A stretch of 64,000 nucleotides of DNA, taken from assembly GCF_039535235.1 (NCBI RefSeq), contig NZ_BAAAWU010000001.1, positions 3,534,001 through 3,598,000 on the forward strand. The letters are read 5' to 3'. Positions 27,207 through 35,089 of the stretch are shown here, piece after piece. Position 1 is the first letter of the stretch, and every line of letters begins with the position of its first letter. Both the position numbers and the translations under genes were made by a program. This stretch comes from Streptomyces roseoviridis (lineage in GTDB: Bacteria; Actinomycetota; Actinomycetes; Streptomycetales; Streptomycetaceae). The notes below the pieces were generated by a model, which had not been told where the DNA came from, did no database searches, and saw only the letters and a list, made by a program, of their open reading frames with translations.

Positions 27207-27578
27207 TCAGTTCCGGTCCACTCCCAGGGCGATCAGCAGACGGCCCGGCTCGGGGCCGGGGCCCGCCCTGCCGCGGACGCAGCGGGTGTGCGGGGCCTGC
27301 GGGAACGCCTCGTCACCGGCGACGAGGACGGCGCTGCCGGCGTCCGGCGCCGACAGCTGCGTGCCCGTGGACTGCGCGGGCAGATGCGCGTCGAAGGACC
27401 AGCCCTCCCCCGACCGCTCGCAGCCGTGCGGCAGGGCGGGGGCGGAGACGCCGGTCTGGGCGGGGCCGCCGGCGAGGGGCAGCGAGTGGCCGTGCGTGCC
27501 GTGGCAGACGCCCGCGATCAGCGCGACGAGCGCGAGCAGCAGCAGGACGGCGGGCGCCCGCCGTCCTGCCGCACGCAT
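27207..27578 (-). CDS. Small secreted hypothetical protein
   Basis: I do not recognise the family. About 123 residues, with an N-terminal signal peptide (basic MRAAGRRAP, then [15 protein letters not shown]) and two Cys-containing segments in the mature part ([22 protein letters not shown]). ATG 27578 has GGAG 7 bp upstream; an ATG at 27599 lacks one. It precedes the PLP enzyme/MFS pair on the same strand by about 155 bp, a gap containing a duplicated 19-bp segment (TCGGTCGAGCGGCC type, near 27150-27190). Confidence 0.6.
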   Translation of the reverse strand: MRAAGRRAPAVLLLLALVALIAGVCHGTHGHSLPLAGGPAQTGVSAPALPHGCERSGEGWSFDAHLPAQSTGTQLSAPDAGSAVLVAGDEAFPQAPHTRCVRGRAGPGPEPGRLLIALGVDRN

Positions 27579-27752
27579 CGTCACGCTCCGGTCACTCATG
27601 GTGCGCGTGAGGTTACGCCTCGCGCTCGCCCGGTGGCAAAGGGACGGGCGCGGATCCGGCCACCCTTTACTTCGGACGGCGCGGGCCGCGCGAAGGCGGG
27701 CGATGACGCTCAGGTTCCGCTTCCGGGCGCCCGGCGCCCACCGCCCCAGCGC

Positions 27753-28493
27753 CTACAGGTTGCGCTCGGCGTAGACGGCCATCGCGTCCCGGACGAGGAC
27801 GGCGGTGCCCTCACCGTGCCGGTCGTAGTTCTTGGTGAAGCGCGGATCGTCGACGTACATCTGCCCGAGCCCGACGAAGTACTCCTTCGTCGGCGTCGTC
27901 GTGGTCGACAGCCAGGCGTGGTGCCGTCGGGTGATCGCCTGCACCTCGTCGCTGTCGGGCGCGAGGCCCCGGGCGGCGGCCGCCGCGAAGTCGCGGGCGA
28001 TGCCGGTCTGCTCGTCCATGAACGCCTTCTTCTCGGCGTCGTCGAGCGAACGCCACCAGCGGTCGCCCTGCTCGTAGGCGTCGCGGCCCCAGCGCTCGGT
28101 GACCTCCGCCTCGTACTGCGTGTGGTCGAAGCCGTCGAACATCTCCTCGGCCATCAGTTCTTCTCCTCTCTCGGTCTTGTGGAGAGTGGTGCGTACGGCC
28201 TCGATCTGCCGCCCGATGCGCTCGCGCTCCCGTTCGAGGAGGGCCAGATGCGTGCGCAGGGCGGCCGAGGTGTCCCGCTGGCCTTCGAGGACCTCGGCGA
28301 TGGCGGGCAGGGACAGCCCGAGCTCGCGCAGCAGCAGAATCCGCTGCAGCCGCACGAGTGCCGCCTGGTCGTAGTACCGGTAACCGTTCGCGCCGATCCG
28401 GCTCGGCTCCAGCAGCCCCAGCTCGCCGTAGTGGCGGAGGGTGCGGCTAGTGGTGCCGGCCTTTCTGGCGATCTCCTGGATCGACCACTCCAT
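27753..28493 (-). CDS. MerR-family regulator with TipAS-type domain
   Basis: A 246-residue protein. The N-terminal MerR winged HTH (1-70; SIQEIARKAGTTSRTLRHYG) and dimerisation coiled-coil (about 75-108) are followed by a TipAS antibiotic-sensing domain (about 114-246; GFDHTQYEAEVTERWG). In TipAL, thiopeptides react with a C-terminal Cys; here there is no cysteine in the entire protein, so covalent capture of that kind is impossible. An internal ATG at 28154 (codon 114) has AGAGGAGAAG just upstream, so a free TipAS-like domain may be made from the same mRNA, as known for tipA. The start ATG is preceded immediately by a MerR-type promoter, suggesting a leaderless mRNA. Confidence 0.87.
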   Translation of the reverse strand: MEWSIQEIARKAGTTSRTLRHYGELGLLEPSRIGANGYRYYDQAALVRLQRILLLRELGLSLPAIAEVLEGQRDTSAALRTHLALLERERERIGRQIEAVRTTLHKTERGEELMAEEMFDGFDHTQYEAEVTERWGRDAYEQGDRWWRSLDDAEKKAFMDEQTGIARDFAAAAARGLAPDSDEVQAITRRHHAWLSTTTTPTKEYFVGLGQMYVDDPRFTKNYDRHGEGTAVLVRDAMAVYAERNL

Positions 28494-28500
28494 GACCAGA

Positions 28501-28531
28501 ACGCTAGAACTTGACGTTGCGTAAAGGTCAA
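28501..28531 (-). promoter_or_regulatory. MerR-type 19-bp-spacer promoter with operator
   Basis: On the minus strand TTGACC (28531-28526) and TAGCGT (28506-28501) are separated by 19 bp, the overlong spacer typical of MerR-activated promoters. The spacer and -35 overlap the near-perfect dyad CTTTACG-CAA-CGTCAAG (28510-28526). Seven bases separate the -10 from the ATG at 28493, so transcription should begin at or next to the start codon. This predicts autoregulation. Confidence 0.7.
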
Positions 28532-28561
28532 GCCGGACATCGGGGCAGCGCCGGACACACG

Positions 28562-28600
28562 ACGAAGGCCCGGATCCGTCAGACGGGTCCGGGCCTTCGT
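28562..28600 (-). terminator. Terminator of the initiator tRNA gene
   Basis: Nineteen-base complementary arms (ACGAAGGCCCGGATCCGTC and its near-exact complement) lie immediately after the tRNA 3' end. Position and strength indicate a factor-independent terminator. Confidence 0.75.
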
Positions 28601-28609
28601 GCTACTGAG

Positions 28610-28683
28610 TAGCGGGGACAGGATTTGAACCTGCGACCTCTGGGTTATGAGCCCAGCGAGCTACCGAGCTGCTCCACCCCGCG
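28610..28683 (-). tRNA. tRNA-fMet (CAT), initiator
   Basis: A 74-nt cloverleaf with anticodon CAT. Initiator hallmarks are visible: position 1 (C) does not pair with position 72 (T), and the anticodon stem has the three G-C pairs (CTGGG/CCCAG). The T-loop reads GTTCAAATC. CCA is not encoded. Confidence 0.93.
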
Positions 28684-28745
28684 TCGGTGAATATGACCTT
28701 ACGGCATGGTCGGGCGAATCCCTAATCGGTTTCCCCGGCGACGGC

Positions 28746-29240
28746 TCAGCAGCCGCAGTCCTCCGCGTCGACCGGCGCCGTCAGCGGGTCCGCGGCCTTC
28801 TGCTCGGCTCCTTCCCAGGTCTCGTACGGGAAGCCCTCGCGCACCCAGTACTCGAAGCCGCCCAGCATCTCCTTCACCTGGAAGCCCAGCTCGGCCAGGG
28901 CGAGGGCGGCCCGCGTGGCGCCGTTGCAGCCGGGACCCCAGCAGTACGTGACGACCGGGACGTCCTTGTCGAGGAGCTGCTCGGCCTGCTCCGGGATCAG
29001 CGCGGTCGGCAGGTGCACGGCACCGGGGACGTGGCCCTGGTCCCAGGACGCGGTGGAGCGGGAGTCGATCACCACGAAGCCGGGGTCGCCGCCGGTGGCG
29101 CGGGCGTCGGCGAGCGCGGAGGCGACGTCGGACACGTCGGCGTGGAAGGCGAGGGAGGCGGAGAAGTAGGCCGCGGCGGCCGCCGGGGAGGCCGGGGGCG
29201 TGCGGAGAACGGGGTTGACCTGGTTCGTCGTCGTCGTCAT
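28746..29240 (-). CDS. Rhodanese-like domain protein
   Basis: A 164-residue single-domain rhodanese with an N-terminal helical extension (1-40). Conserved pieces are VVIDSRSTASWDQGHVPGA and the active-site loop TYCWGPGCNGA, with Cys as the likely persulfide-carrying nucleophile. The protein ends in a Cys-Gly-Cys (EDCGC), unusual and possibly a second sulfur or metal ligand. ATG 29240 begins MTTTTNQ; upstream extension is not supported. It is divergent from the ECF41 sigma gene, which suggests but does not prove a shared stress response. Confidence 0.87.
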   Translation of the reverse strand: MTTTTNQVNPVLRTPPASPAAAAAYFSASLAFHADVSDVASALADARATGGDPGFVVIDSRSTASWDQGHVPGAVHLPTALIPEQAEQLLDKDVPVVTYCWGPGCNGATRAALALAELGFQVKEMLGGFEYWVREGFPYETWEGAEQKAADPLTAPVDAEDCGC

Positions 29241-29384
29241 GGTGATCAATCTAGGGAAGACGATCACCGCGCTGAAGTGGCGATCCACGGCGGTCGGGGG
29301 GGTCGGCCGGGGATTCCCGGGCGTTCGCCACGGCCCGGCACGGATCTCACGTACCGGAACGGAAAGGGCGGGGAAACCTCTCCC

Positions 29385-29411
29385 CGTCACATCCGGGGCA
29401 CCCCGTCCGTC
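29385..29411 (+). promoter_or_regulatory. ECF41-type promoter
   Basis: CGTCACA at 29385-29391, exactly 16 bp, then CGTC at 29408-29411. This matches the reported ECF41 promoter pattern (TGTCACA-N16-CGTC) except for the first base. It lies 41 bp upstream of the start of the ECF41 sigma gene, so the factor may transcribe its own gene. Confidence 0.65.
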
Positions 29412-29451
29412 ATCTCGTCGGACGGCGCGCGAAGGGGAAGAGGCAGCAACG

Positions 29452-30459
29452 ATGGAGAACGACCTCCCGGGCCCCACGGACGCCGGGGACCCCGTGGACC
29501 GCGCGGCCGGTACGGACCGCACGGACCGCCCCGGCCTCACCGGCCCCTCCGGCCTCACGGAGGAACCCGGCGGCATCCCCGCCGCGCCCTCCGCGCCGGA
29601 GCTCCTGGCGGAACGCTTCCAGGCCGACCGCGGCCATCTGCGGGCGGTCGCCTACCGGATGCTCGGCTCGGTCGGCGAGGCCGAGGACGCCGTCCAGGAG
29701 GCGTGGTTCAGGCTGAACCGCTCCGACGTCAGCGAGGTGCGCAACCTCAGCGGCTGGCTCACCACCGTCGTGGGGCGGGTCTGCCTCGACATGCTCCGCT
29801 CCCGCGCCTCGCGCCGCGAGGACCCGCTCGACTTCTACGTGCCCGACCCGGTCGTACGGGAGGAGGGCGCCGCCGACCCCGAGAAGGAGGCGCTGCTGGC
29901 GGACTCCGTCGGTCTCGCGCTGCTCGTGGTCCTGGAGACGCTCGCCCCGGCGGAGCGGCTGGCCTTCGTGCTGCACGACATGTTCTCCGTCTCCTTCGAC
30001 GAGATCGCGCCCATCGTCGGCCGCACCCCGGCCGCCACCCGCCAGCTCGCCAGCCGCGCCCGCCGCCGCGTCCAGGACGCCGCCCCGACGCCCGACCCGG
30101 ACGTCACCCGGCAGCGCAAGGTCGTCGACGCCTTCCTGGCCGCCTCCCGGGCGGGCGACTTCGCGGGCCTGCTCACCGTGCTGGCCCCCGACGTCGTCCT
30201 GCGCGTCGACGGCGGCGCGCTCACGGCGGCCGCCTCCAAGCTGGTCCGCGGCGCCGAGGCCGTCACCGCCCAGGCCCTCACCTTCGCCAAGTACCGCCAC
30301 GCCGCCCGCCCGGTCACGGTCAACGGCGCGGCCGGCCTGGTCTCCCTCGTCCACGGCGCCCCGGTCGGCCTCATGGCCTTCACGATCGTCGACGACCGCA
30401 TCGTGGAGATCGACATCGTCGCGGACCCGGAGCGGCTGGCGGGGCTGGGCGTGCGCTGA
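29452..30459 (+). CDS. ECF41-family RNA polymerase sigma factor (SigJ-like)
   Basis: A 335-residue ECF sigma factor. The N-terminal acidic/Pro-rich tail (1-55) is followed by region 2 (about 60-130; YRMLGSVGEAEDAVQEAWFR), region 4 (about 160-215; LAPAERLAFVLHDMFSVSFD) and a SnoaL-like C-terminal extension (about 220-335). ECF41 signature elements can be placed: a linker motif (YVPDPV, the WLPEP position), DGGAL (the DGGGK position) and a terminal DPERLAGL (the NPDKL position). In this group the extension replaces a separate anti-sigma factor. ATG 29452 is the first start with conserved downstream sequence. The usual partner oxidoreductase is absent; a rhodanese is divergent instead. Confidence 0.88.
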   Translation: MENDLPGPTDAGDPVDRAAGTDRTDRPGLTGPSGLTEEPGGIPAAPSAPELLAERFQADRGHLRAVAYRMLGSVGEAEDAVQEAWFRLNRSDVSEVRNLSGWLTTVVGRVCLDMLRSRASRREDPLDFYVPDPVVREEGAADPEKEALLADSVGLALLVVLETLAPAERLAFVLHDMFSVSFDEIAPIVGRTPAATRQLASRARRRVQDAAPTPDPDVTRQRKVVDAFLAASRAGDFAGLLTVLAPDVVLRVDGGALTAAASKLVRGAEAVTAQALTFAKYRHAARPVTVNGAAGLVSLVHGAPVGLMAFTIVDDRIVEIDIVADPERLAGLGVR

Positions 30460-30538
30460 GGGGCGGAAGACGGTCGGGCGGCCCGCCCCGGCTCCGCGGT
30501 CGCGGCCGGCCCGGCTCGCGACTCGCCCCCGGCGTGGC

Positions 30539-31708
30539 TCAGTCCAGCGTGCCCCGGCGCCGGACGTCGAGGGTGGCGCAGTGGAAGGAGCCGCCGAAGG
30601 GGGCGTAGTGGAGCAGGTCGCACGGGACGGGCTCGAAGCCCCACTTCTCCAACGCGCGCAGCATGCCGGTGTGGTGGCGGTCGGCGATCACCCGTTCGCC
30701 GTCGATGACCAGGACGTTCATGCTGAGCCACTTGCCGCAGATCGAGGTGAACTTCAGCAGACGGTCGTCGATCGGGTCCGGTTCCGGGGCGACCAGGATC
30801 TCCCAGGAGTCCAGGACCGGGGGCAGCCGGTCGATGTCGACGTACTCCGGATTGACCAGGGCCCTGCCGGGGGCGAGGGGAAGGAAGGTCGTGTCGATGT
30901 GCATGGGGGCGTGGCAGCGGCTCTCGATCTCGTGGATGCGATAGCCGGGGCCCAGGTGCCGGCGCAGCCACTCGATGCCCATGCGGTTGGTGACGTTGCT
31001 CGGCGTCACGAACAGGTCGCGTCCGGCGCGGACGAAGTCGGCCGCGTCGAACACCGGCTCGAACTCGGTCAGGATGCGGCGGACGGGCTCGCCGTCCCTG
31101 GCGGGCCGGAAGTCCGGCTCGTACAGCGCTTCGGTCAACTGCGGCTTGGGCGCGGACGTCCAGCGCGCACCGCGCCGGAAGTAGTCCTTGAGGAGCGTGC
31201 GGTAGGAGTGGGTCTCGAAGTACCGGCACGGCCAGGCCATCGGCGTCTCGATGATCTCGTCGCCGATCACGAGCATGCTGTCGCGCGGACAGGAGTTGGC
31301 GAAGCCGCGGGTGGACCAGTCGGGGGTGCCGAAGGGCCGCTTGTGGTCGACCGGGTCCGGGCGCCGCACGGTGACGCCGAGGGACTCCAGCAGGGCCACG
31401 AAGCCGTCGAGCTCCTCCTGGGCCGGTTCGACCAGCCGGCGCGGATACCGGAAGGGCGTGGCCAGGCCGTGCAGCCGCGCCGCCCACGGCGGCATGGTGA
31501 CGGTGACGGCCGGGTGGCCGGGCGGGATCGCCGCGCCGTCGAGACGGCCGACGATGACCTCCTCCAGCGGATCCCATTCGTTGTGGGAGTTCACCGGCGA
31601 GACGAGTGGTTCGGGGGCGGCCGGGGCGGGCGGTGGGGCGTGCCGCTCATCGGTACGCCGTTCTCGGGTGCTCGGGACGCCGTCTGCGCGGCGGAATGAC
31701 AAAGCCAT
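30539..31708 (-). CDS. Amidinotransferase (glycine amidinotransferase-like)
   Basis: A 389-residue guanidino-modifying enzyme with the five-bladed propeller fold. Catalytic residues can be read: Cys377 in GGSFHCATLDVRR, His in SRCHAPMHIDT, and acidic residues in ANSCPRDSMLVIGD. It would transfer an amidino group from arginine to an amine acceptor. Relatives include vertebrate/plant arginine:glycine amidinotransferase and StrB1 of streptomycin synthesis; the conserved start NSHNEWDPLEEVIVGR is shared by both. ATG 31708 lies 7 bp after GGAGG; ATG 31714 would be too close to it. No aminocyclitol genes are nearby, so acceptor and pathway are open. Confidence 0.85.
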   Translation of the reverse strand: MALSFRRADGVPSTRERRTDERHAPPPAPAAPEPLVSPVNSHNEWDPLEEVIVGRLDGAAIPPGHPAVTVTMPPWAARLHGLATPFRYPRRLVEPAQEELDGFVALLESLGVTVRRPDPVDHKRPFGTPDWSTRGFANSCPRDSMLVIGDEIIETPMAWPCRYFETHSYRTLLKDYFRRGARWTSAPKPQLTEALYEPDFRPARDGEPVRRILTEFEPVFDAADFVRAGRDLFVTPSNVTNRMGIEWLRRHLGPGYRIHEIESRCHAPMHIDTTFLPLAPGRALVNPEYVDIDRLPPVLDSWEILVAPEPDPIDDRLLKFTSICGKWLSMNVLVIDGERVIADRHHTGMLRALEKWGFEPVPCDLLHYAPFGGSFHCATLDVRRRGTLD

Positions 31709-31808
31709 ATCCATGCCTCCGCACCGGCGGATGTCCCCGTTGCGCCGCCACCAAACGTGGCATCCGGGTGACGACCGGCCGTGCGGCCGAGCACGAGGGC
31801 CGGACACC

Positions 31809-31845
31809 GAGGCGCCCCGCCCGGTGGGACCGGGCGGGGCGTCTC
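31809..31845 (-). terminator. Terminator of tRNA-Lys
   Basis: A GC-rich hairpin (GAGGCGCCCCGCCCGG with its complement, loop of about 5) starts 7 bp beyond the tRNA-Lys 3' end. Confidence 0.7.
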
Positions 31846-31851
31846 GTGCGG

Positions 31852-31924
31852 TAGGCCGTGTGGGACTCGAACCCACAACCAATGGATTAAAAGTCCACTG
31901 CTCTGCCAATTGAGCTAACGGCCC
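31852..31924 (-). tRNA. tRNA-Lys (TTT)
   Basis: A 73-nt cloverleaf with anticodon TTT in the loop ACTTTTAAT. The acceptor stem is GGGCCGT/ACGGCCT with a G-U first pair; the T-loop is GTTCGAGTC. CCA is not encoded. Confidence 0.93.
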
Positions 31925-32011
31925 GTGGACAAGCACACCCGAGCAGCATAGCCCGATACCTCCTCCAAACCGATCGGGTATCGGCCCTGCCGCGCGCGGT
32001 GCCACAAAGGG

Positions 32012-32051
32012 CAGGGCCCCTGCCCGCACTCATGTGCGGGCAGGGGCCCTG
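32012..32051 (-). terminator. Terminator of the DEAD-box helicase gene
   Basis: Perfect 18-bp arms (CAGGGCCCCTGCCCGCAC and its complement) with the loop TCAT, beginning 8 bp after the helicase stop codon. This is one of the strongest hairpins in the window. Confidence 0.8.
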
Positions 32052-32059
32052 TCGGCGTG

Positions 32060-34195
32060 TCAGCCGTTGCGCTTCCAGCGCGGCTTGTCGTCGCGGCGGA
32101 AGCCACCGCGGTCGTCGCGGCGGTCGCGGTTGAACGCCGGACGCTCGTCACGACGGTCCCGGTTGAAGGGGCGGTCGTCGCGGCGGTCGCGGTTGAAGGG
32201 GCGGTCGCTGCCGCGGTGGCCGCCGGTGGGGCGGTCGTCGCGGCGGTCGCGGTTGAACGACGGACGGTCGTCGCGACGGAAGCCACCACGGTCACCGCCA
32301 CGCTCGCCACCACGGTCGTCACGACGGTCACGGTTGAACGACGGACGCTCATCGCGGCGGTCGCGGTTGAACGACGGACGGTCGTCGCGACGGAAGCCAC
32401 CACGGTCACCACCGCGGTCGCCACCACGGTCGTCACGACGGTCACGGTTGAACGACGGACGCTCATCGCGGCGGTCGCGGTTGAACGACGGACGGTCGTC
32501 GCGACGGAAGCCACCACGGTCACCACCGCGGTCGCCACCACGGTCGTCACGACGGTCACGGTTGAACGACGGACGCTCGTCACGGCGGTCGCGGTTGAAC
32601 GACGGACGGTCGTCGCGGCGGTCGCGGTCGAAGTCGCGGCGCTCCTCGCGGACCGGCTCCGCGACCACGGCCGCGGCGAGCTCGGCCTCGGCGGCCTCGG
32701 TCACCTCGGCGATCGCGGCCTCCGGGTCCTCACCGCGCTCGCGGGCGGCGCGGGCCACCAGGCGGTCGGCCTCCTCACGGAGCTCGACGGCACGGCGCTG
32801 CAGGCGCTCCAGCTGCTTCGTCAGGTCGGCGACCTCGCGCTCGGCCTGCTTGGCGGCGTTGTTCGCGGAGTCGGCCTGGACCTCGGTGAGCGAACGGGCG
32901 CCGGTGATCTCGGCGACCTCGGGGTCGAACGCGCCCGCCCCGCCGACGATGTGGCGCGAGGCGTCGACGCCCGCGTCCTCCATCAGGCGGAAGATCTGGC
33001 GGCGCTGGTGCGGCAGGGCCAGGGAGACCACGACACCGGAGCGGCCGGCGCGGGCGGTACGGCCCGAGCGGTGCAGGTAGTCCTTGTGGTCGCCGGCCGG
33101 GTCCACGTTCAGGACCAGGTCGATGCCGTCGACGTGGATGCCGCGGGCGGCGACGTCGGTGGCGACGAGGACGTTGACGTAACCGTCCTTGAAGTCGGCC
33201 AGGGTCCGGGTGCGGGCGCCCTGGGTCATGCCGCCGTGCAGCGCGTCGGCCTTCACACCGGATTCGCGCAGCTGCTCGGCGACGCGGTCGGCGCCCAGCT
33301 GGGTGCGGACGAAGATGATGGTGCGGCCCTTGCGGGCGGCGATGGCGGCGGTGACCGGGGCCTTGTCCTTGGGCTTCACGACCAGGACGTGGTGGGTCAT
33401 CGTCGTGACGGCACCGGCGGACGGGTCGACCTCGTGGGTGACCGGGTCGACCAGGTAGCGCTTGACCAGGCTGTCGATCTCGTTCTCCAGCGTGGCGGAG
33501 AACAGGAGGCGCTGGCCGCCCTCGGGGATCTGGTCGAGCAGCTCGGTGACCTCGGGCATGAAGCCCAGGTCGGCCATCTGGTCGGCCTCGTCGAGGACCG
33601 CGATCTTGACCTGCTCCAGGGAGCAGGCGCCGCGGTTGATGATGTCGCGCAGACGGCCCGGGGTGGCGACGAGGATGTCGACGCCGCGCTCCAGGGCGTA
33701 GATCTGGTTGCCCATGGACGTACCGCCGCAGACGACCTTCATCTTCAGGCCGAGGACGTCGCCGTAGGGCTGGAGGGCGTCCGCGACCTGCATCGCGAGC
33801 TCACGGGTCGGGACGAGGATGACGCCGCGGGGCTTCTTCTTCTCGGTGTGGCCGCCGGCCAGCGTGGCGAGCAGCGGGAGACCGAAGGAGAGGGTCTTGC
33901 CGGAGCCGGTACGGCCGCGGCCGAGGATGTCCTTGCCGGCCAGGGCGTCCGGGATGGTCGCGGCCTGGATCGGGAAGGGGGTGGTCACACCGTTCTGGGC
34001 GAGCTTGCGCACGACGCCCTCGGGCAGGCCCAGGTCACCGAAGGTGAGCTCGGGCTCGGCGGAGGAGTCGTCGGCCTCGACGGTGGTGTCGACGCTCGCG
34101 TCGAGGGCGGCCTCGGCGGCCTCCACGACGTCGGCGGCGTCGATGATCTCGTCGTTCTCGGGCAGGACGGCGTGGTCAGAACTGAAAATGGACAT
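32060..34195 (-). CDS. DEAD-box ATP-dependent RNA helicase with RD-repeat tail
   Basis: A 711-residue helicase. The Q-motif region LTFGDLGLPEGVVRKL, motif I GRTGSGKT, motif Ia PTRELA, motif II VLDEADQM, motif III FSATL and motif VI HRSGRTARAG are all present (about residues 50-420). A coiled-coil stretch (about 450-510) precedes a long C-terminal tail of about 185 residues made almost entirely of Arg/Asp/Phe/Asn/Gly repeats (RPSFNRDRRDD, RGGDRGGFR). Such tails bind RNA nonspecifically and favour phase separation. Expected role: unwinding structured mRNA or rRNA intermediates, especially in the cold. The 5' leader holds an inverted repeat next to the start codon. Confidence 0.93.
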   Translation of the reverse strand: MSIFSSDHAVLPENDEIIDAADVVEAAEAALDASVDTTVEADDSSAEPELTFGDLGLPEGVVRKLAQNGVTTPFPIQAATIPDALAGKDILGRGRTGSGKTLSFGLPLLATLAGGHTEKKKPRGVILVPTRELAMQVADALQPYGDVLGLKMKVVCGGTSMGNQIYALERGVDILVATPGRLRDIINRGACSLEQVKIAVLDEADQMADLGFMPEVTELLDQIPEGGQRLLFSATLENEIDSLVKRYLVDPVTHEVDPSAGAVTTMTHHVLVVKPKDKAPVTAAIAARKGRTIIFVRTQLGADRVAEQLRESGVKADALHGGMTQGARTRTLADFKDGYVNVLVATDVAARGIHVDGIDLVLNVDPAGDHKDYLHRSGRTARAGRSGVVVSLALPHQRRQIFRLMEDAGVDASRHIVGGAGAFDPEVAEITGARSLTEVQADSANNAAKQAEREVADLTKQLERLQRRAVELREEADRLVARAARERGEDPEAAIAEVTEAAEAELAAAVVAEPVREERRDFDRDRRDDRPSFNRDRRDERPSFNRDRRDDRGGDRGGDRGGFRRDDRPSFNRDRRDERPSFNRDRRDDRGGDRGGDRGGFRRDDRPSFNRDRRDERPSFNRDRRDDRGGERGGDRGGFRRDDRPSFNRDRRDDRPTGGHRGSDRPFNRDRRDDRPFNRDRRDERPAFNRDRRDDRGGFRRDDKPRWKRNG
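32090..32640. repeat. Nested in-frame repeats in the helicase tail (114-bp units)
   Basis: Three near-identical 114-bp units (starting near 32260, 32374 and 32488) encode 38-residue blocks, themselves built from shorter RD-rich modules that continue on both sides. The high identity shows recent duplication; length is expected to vary between strains. Confidence 0.85.
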
Positions 34196-34200
34196 GCGAA

Positions 34201-34253
34201 ATGCGAAACCTTCCGGAGTCTCGGCACGCGCCCGTCAACTCCGTGTTTCGCAT
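34201..34253 (-). promoter_or_regulatory. Inverted repeat enclosing the helicase ribosome-binding site
   Basis: Nine-base perfect arms, ATGCGAAAC (34201-34209) and GTTTCGCAT (34245-34253), flank a 35-nt loop. The proximal arm lies between the GGAAGG ribosome-binding site and the helicase ATG at 34195. Folding would hinder initiation and would be relieved by cold or by helicase action. Role is inferred. Confidence 0.45.
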
Positions 34254-34406
34254 ATCGACCGCCTCAATGCGGTCAGCCACGGCAAGGGAGAGTACGCGCC
34301 AGTCACGGCGCTCTTCGGTCGTGGCGCCGGGCAAATGGGATCAAACGATCTACCACCATACGCACTCTCCCCCGCTCAAGGCAAACCGAGCTCCGTCACA
34401 CCCGCG

Positions 34407-35009
34407 CTACACCGGCCTGGCCTGCGGCGATGCCTTCGGCTCCGTCGCGCCGCCAGGACCCTCGGCCGCCCGCATGGCACCCATGTGGGTGTCCGCGCCG
34501 GGTGTCGTCGTGGGCGTCTCGCTCACCGTCGGATCGGGCGTCGGCTCCTGCGTGGGGGTCGGCTCCTGGGTCGGCGTCGGCTGCGGCGGGTCCACCGGTG
34601 GCGTGGTCTCGCCGCCCGGCGCGCCCGAGCCACCGCCGTCGGCGCCGCCGTCCCCGCCGGCGTCCGGGGGCGGCTGCGGCTTCGGCGACCCGCCCGGACC
34701 GGCCGGGCCCGCCCCGCCGGCCGGCCTGGCCGACGGGGACGGCGATCCGCTCGGTACGGGGGTCTGTTCGCCCTCGCCGTCCGGATCGGGCCCGCCGCGC
34801 CCCGTACGGTCGTAGCCGCCTCCGCCGTGGCCGCCGGCGAGCCCGCCGTCCTCGTCGGGACCGGCCGCCTCGCCGCCCTTCCCCGCGGACGTGCTGGGCG
34901 CCGGCTTCGCGCCGTCCTCGCCGACACTCATACAGCCGCTCAGACCCGCACAGGCGGCGACCGCCAGTGCGGTGGCGGCCCATCTCACGGGGGTGGGCAA
35001 ATGGCGCAC
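34407..35009 (-). CDS. Pro/Gly-rich lipoprotein, unknown function
   Basis: A 200-residue lipoprotein. The signal peptide (VRHLPTPVRWAATALAVAAC) ends in the lipobox LSGC. The mature chain is low-complexity: Gly/Asp-rich, then Pro/Thr-rich with PTPTQEPTPTQEPT repeats, and no recognisable domain. It is probably a surface-exposed wall-spanning linker-type protein. GTG 35009 lies 7 bp after GGAGG, whose own complement CCTCC follows directly. I cannot assign a function. Confidence 0.7.
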   Translation of the reverse strand: MRHLPTPVRWAATALAVAACAGLSGCMSVGEDGAKPAPSTSAGKGGEAAGPDEDGGLAGGHGGGGYDRTGRGGPDPDGEGEQTPVPSGSPSPSARPAGGAGPAGPGGSPKPQPPPDAGGDGGADGGGSGAPGGETTPPVDPPQPTPTQEPTPTQEPTPDPTVSETPTTTPGADTHMGAMRAAEGPGGATEPKASPQARPV

Positions 35010-35089
35010 GGAGGCACCTCCAGGACGGGTCAGGCAGGAACGGGGACGCGGTTCGCACGCGTTGCCCTGCCCAACTCCCTTGGCGCCAC

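Noticed and set aside
27753..28493. Naming the MerR/TipAS gene tipA
   Set aside because: The protein lacks any cysteine, including the thiostrepton-reactive one, and the position does not match S. coelicolor tipA as I recall it.
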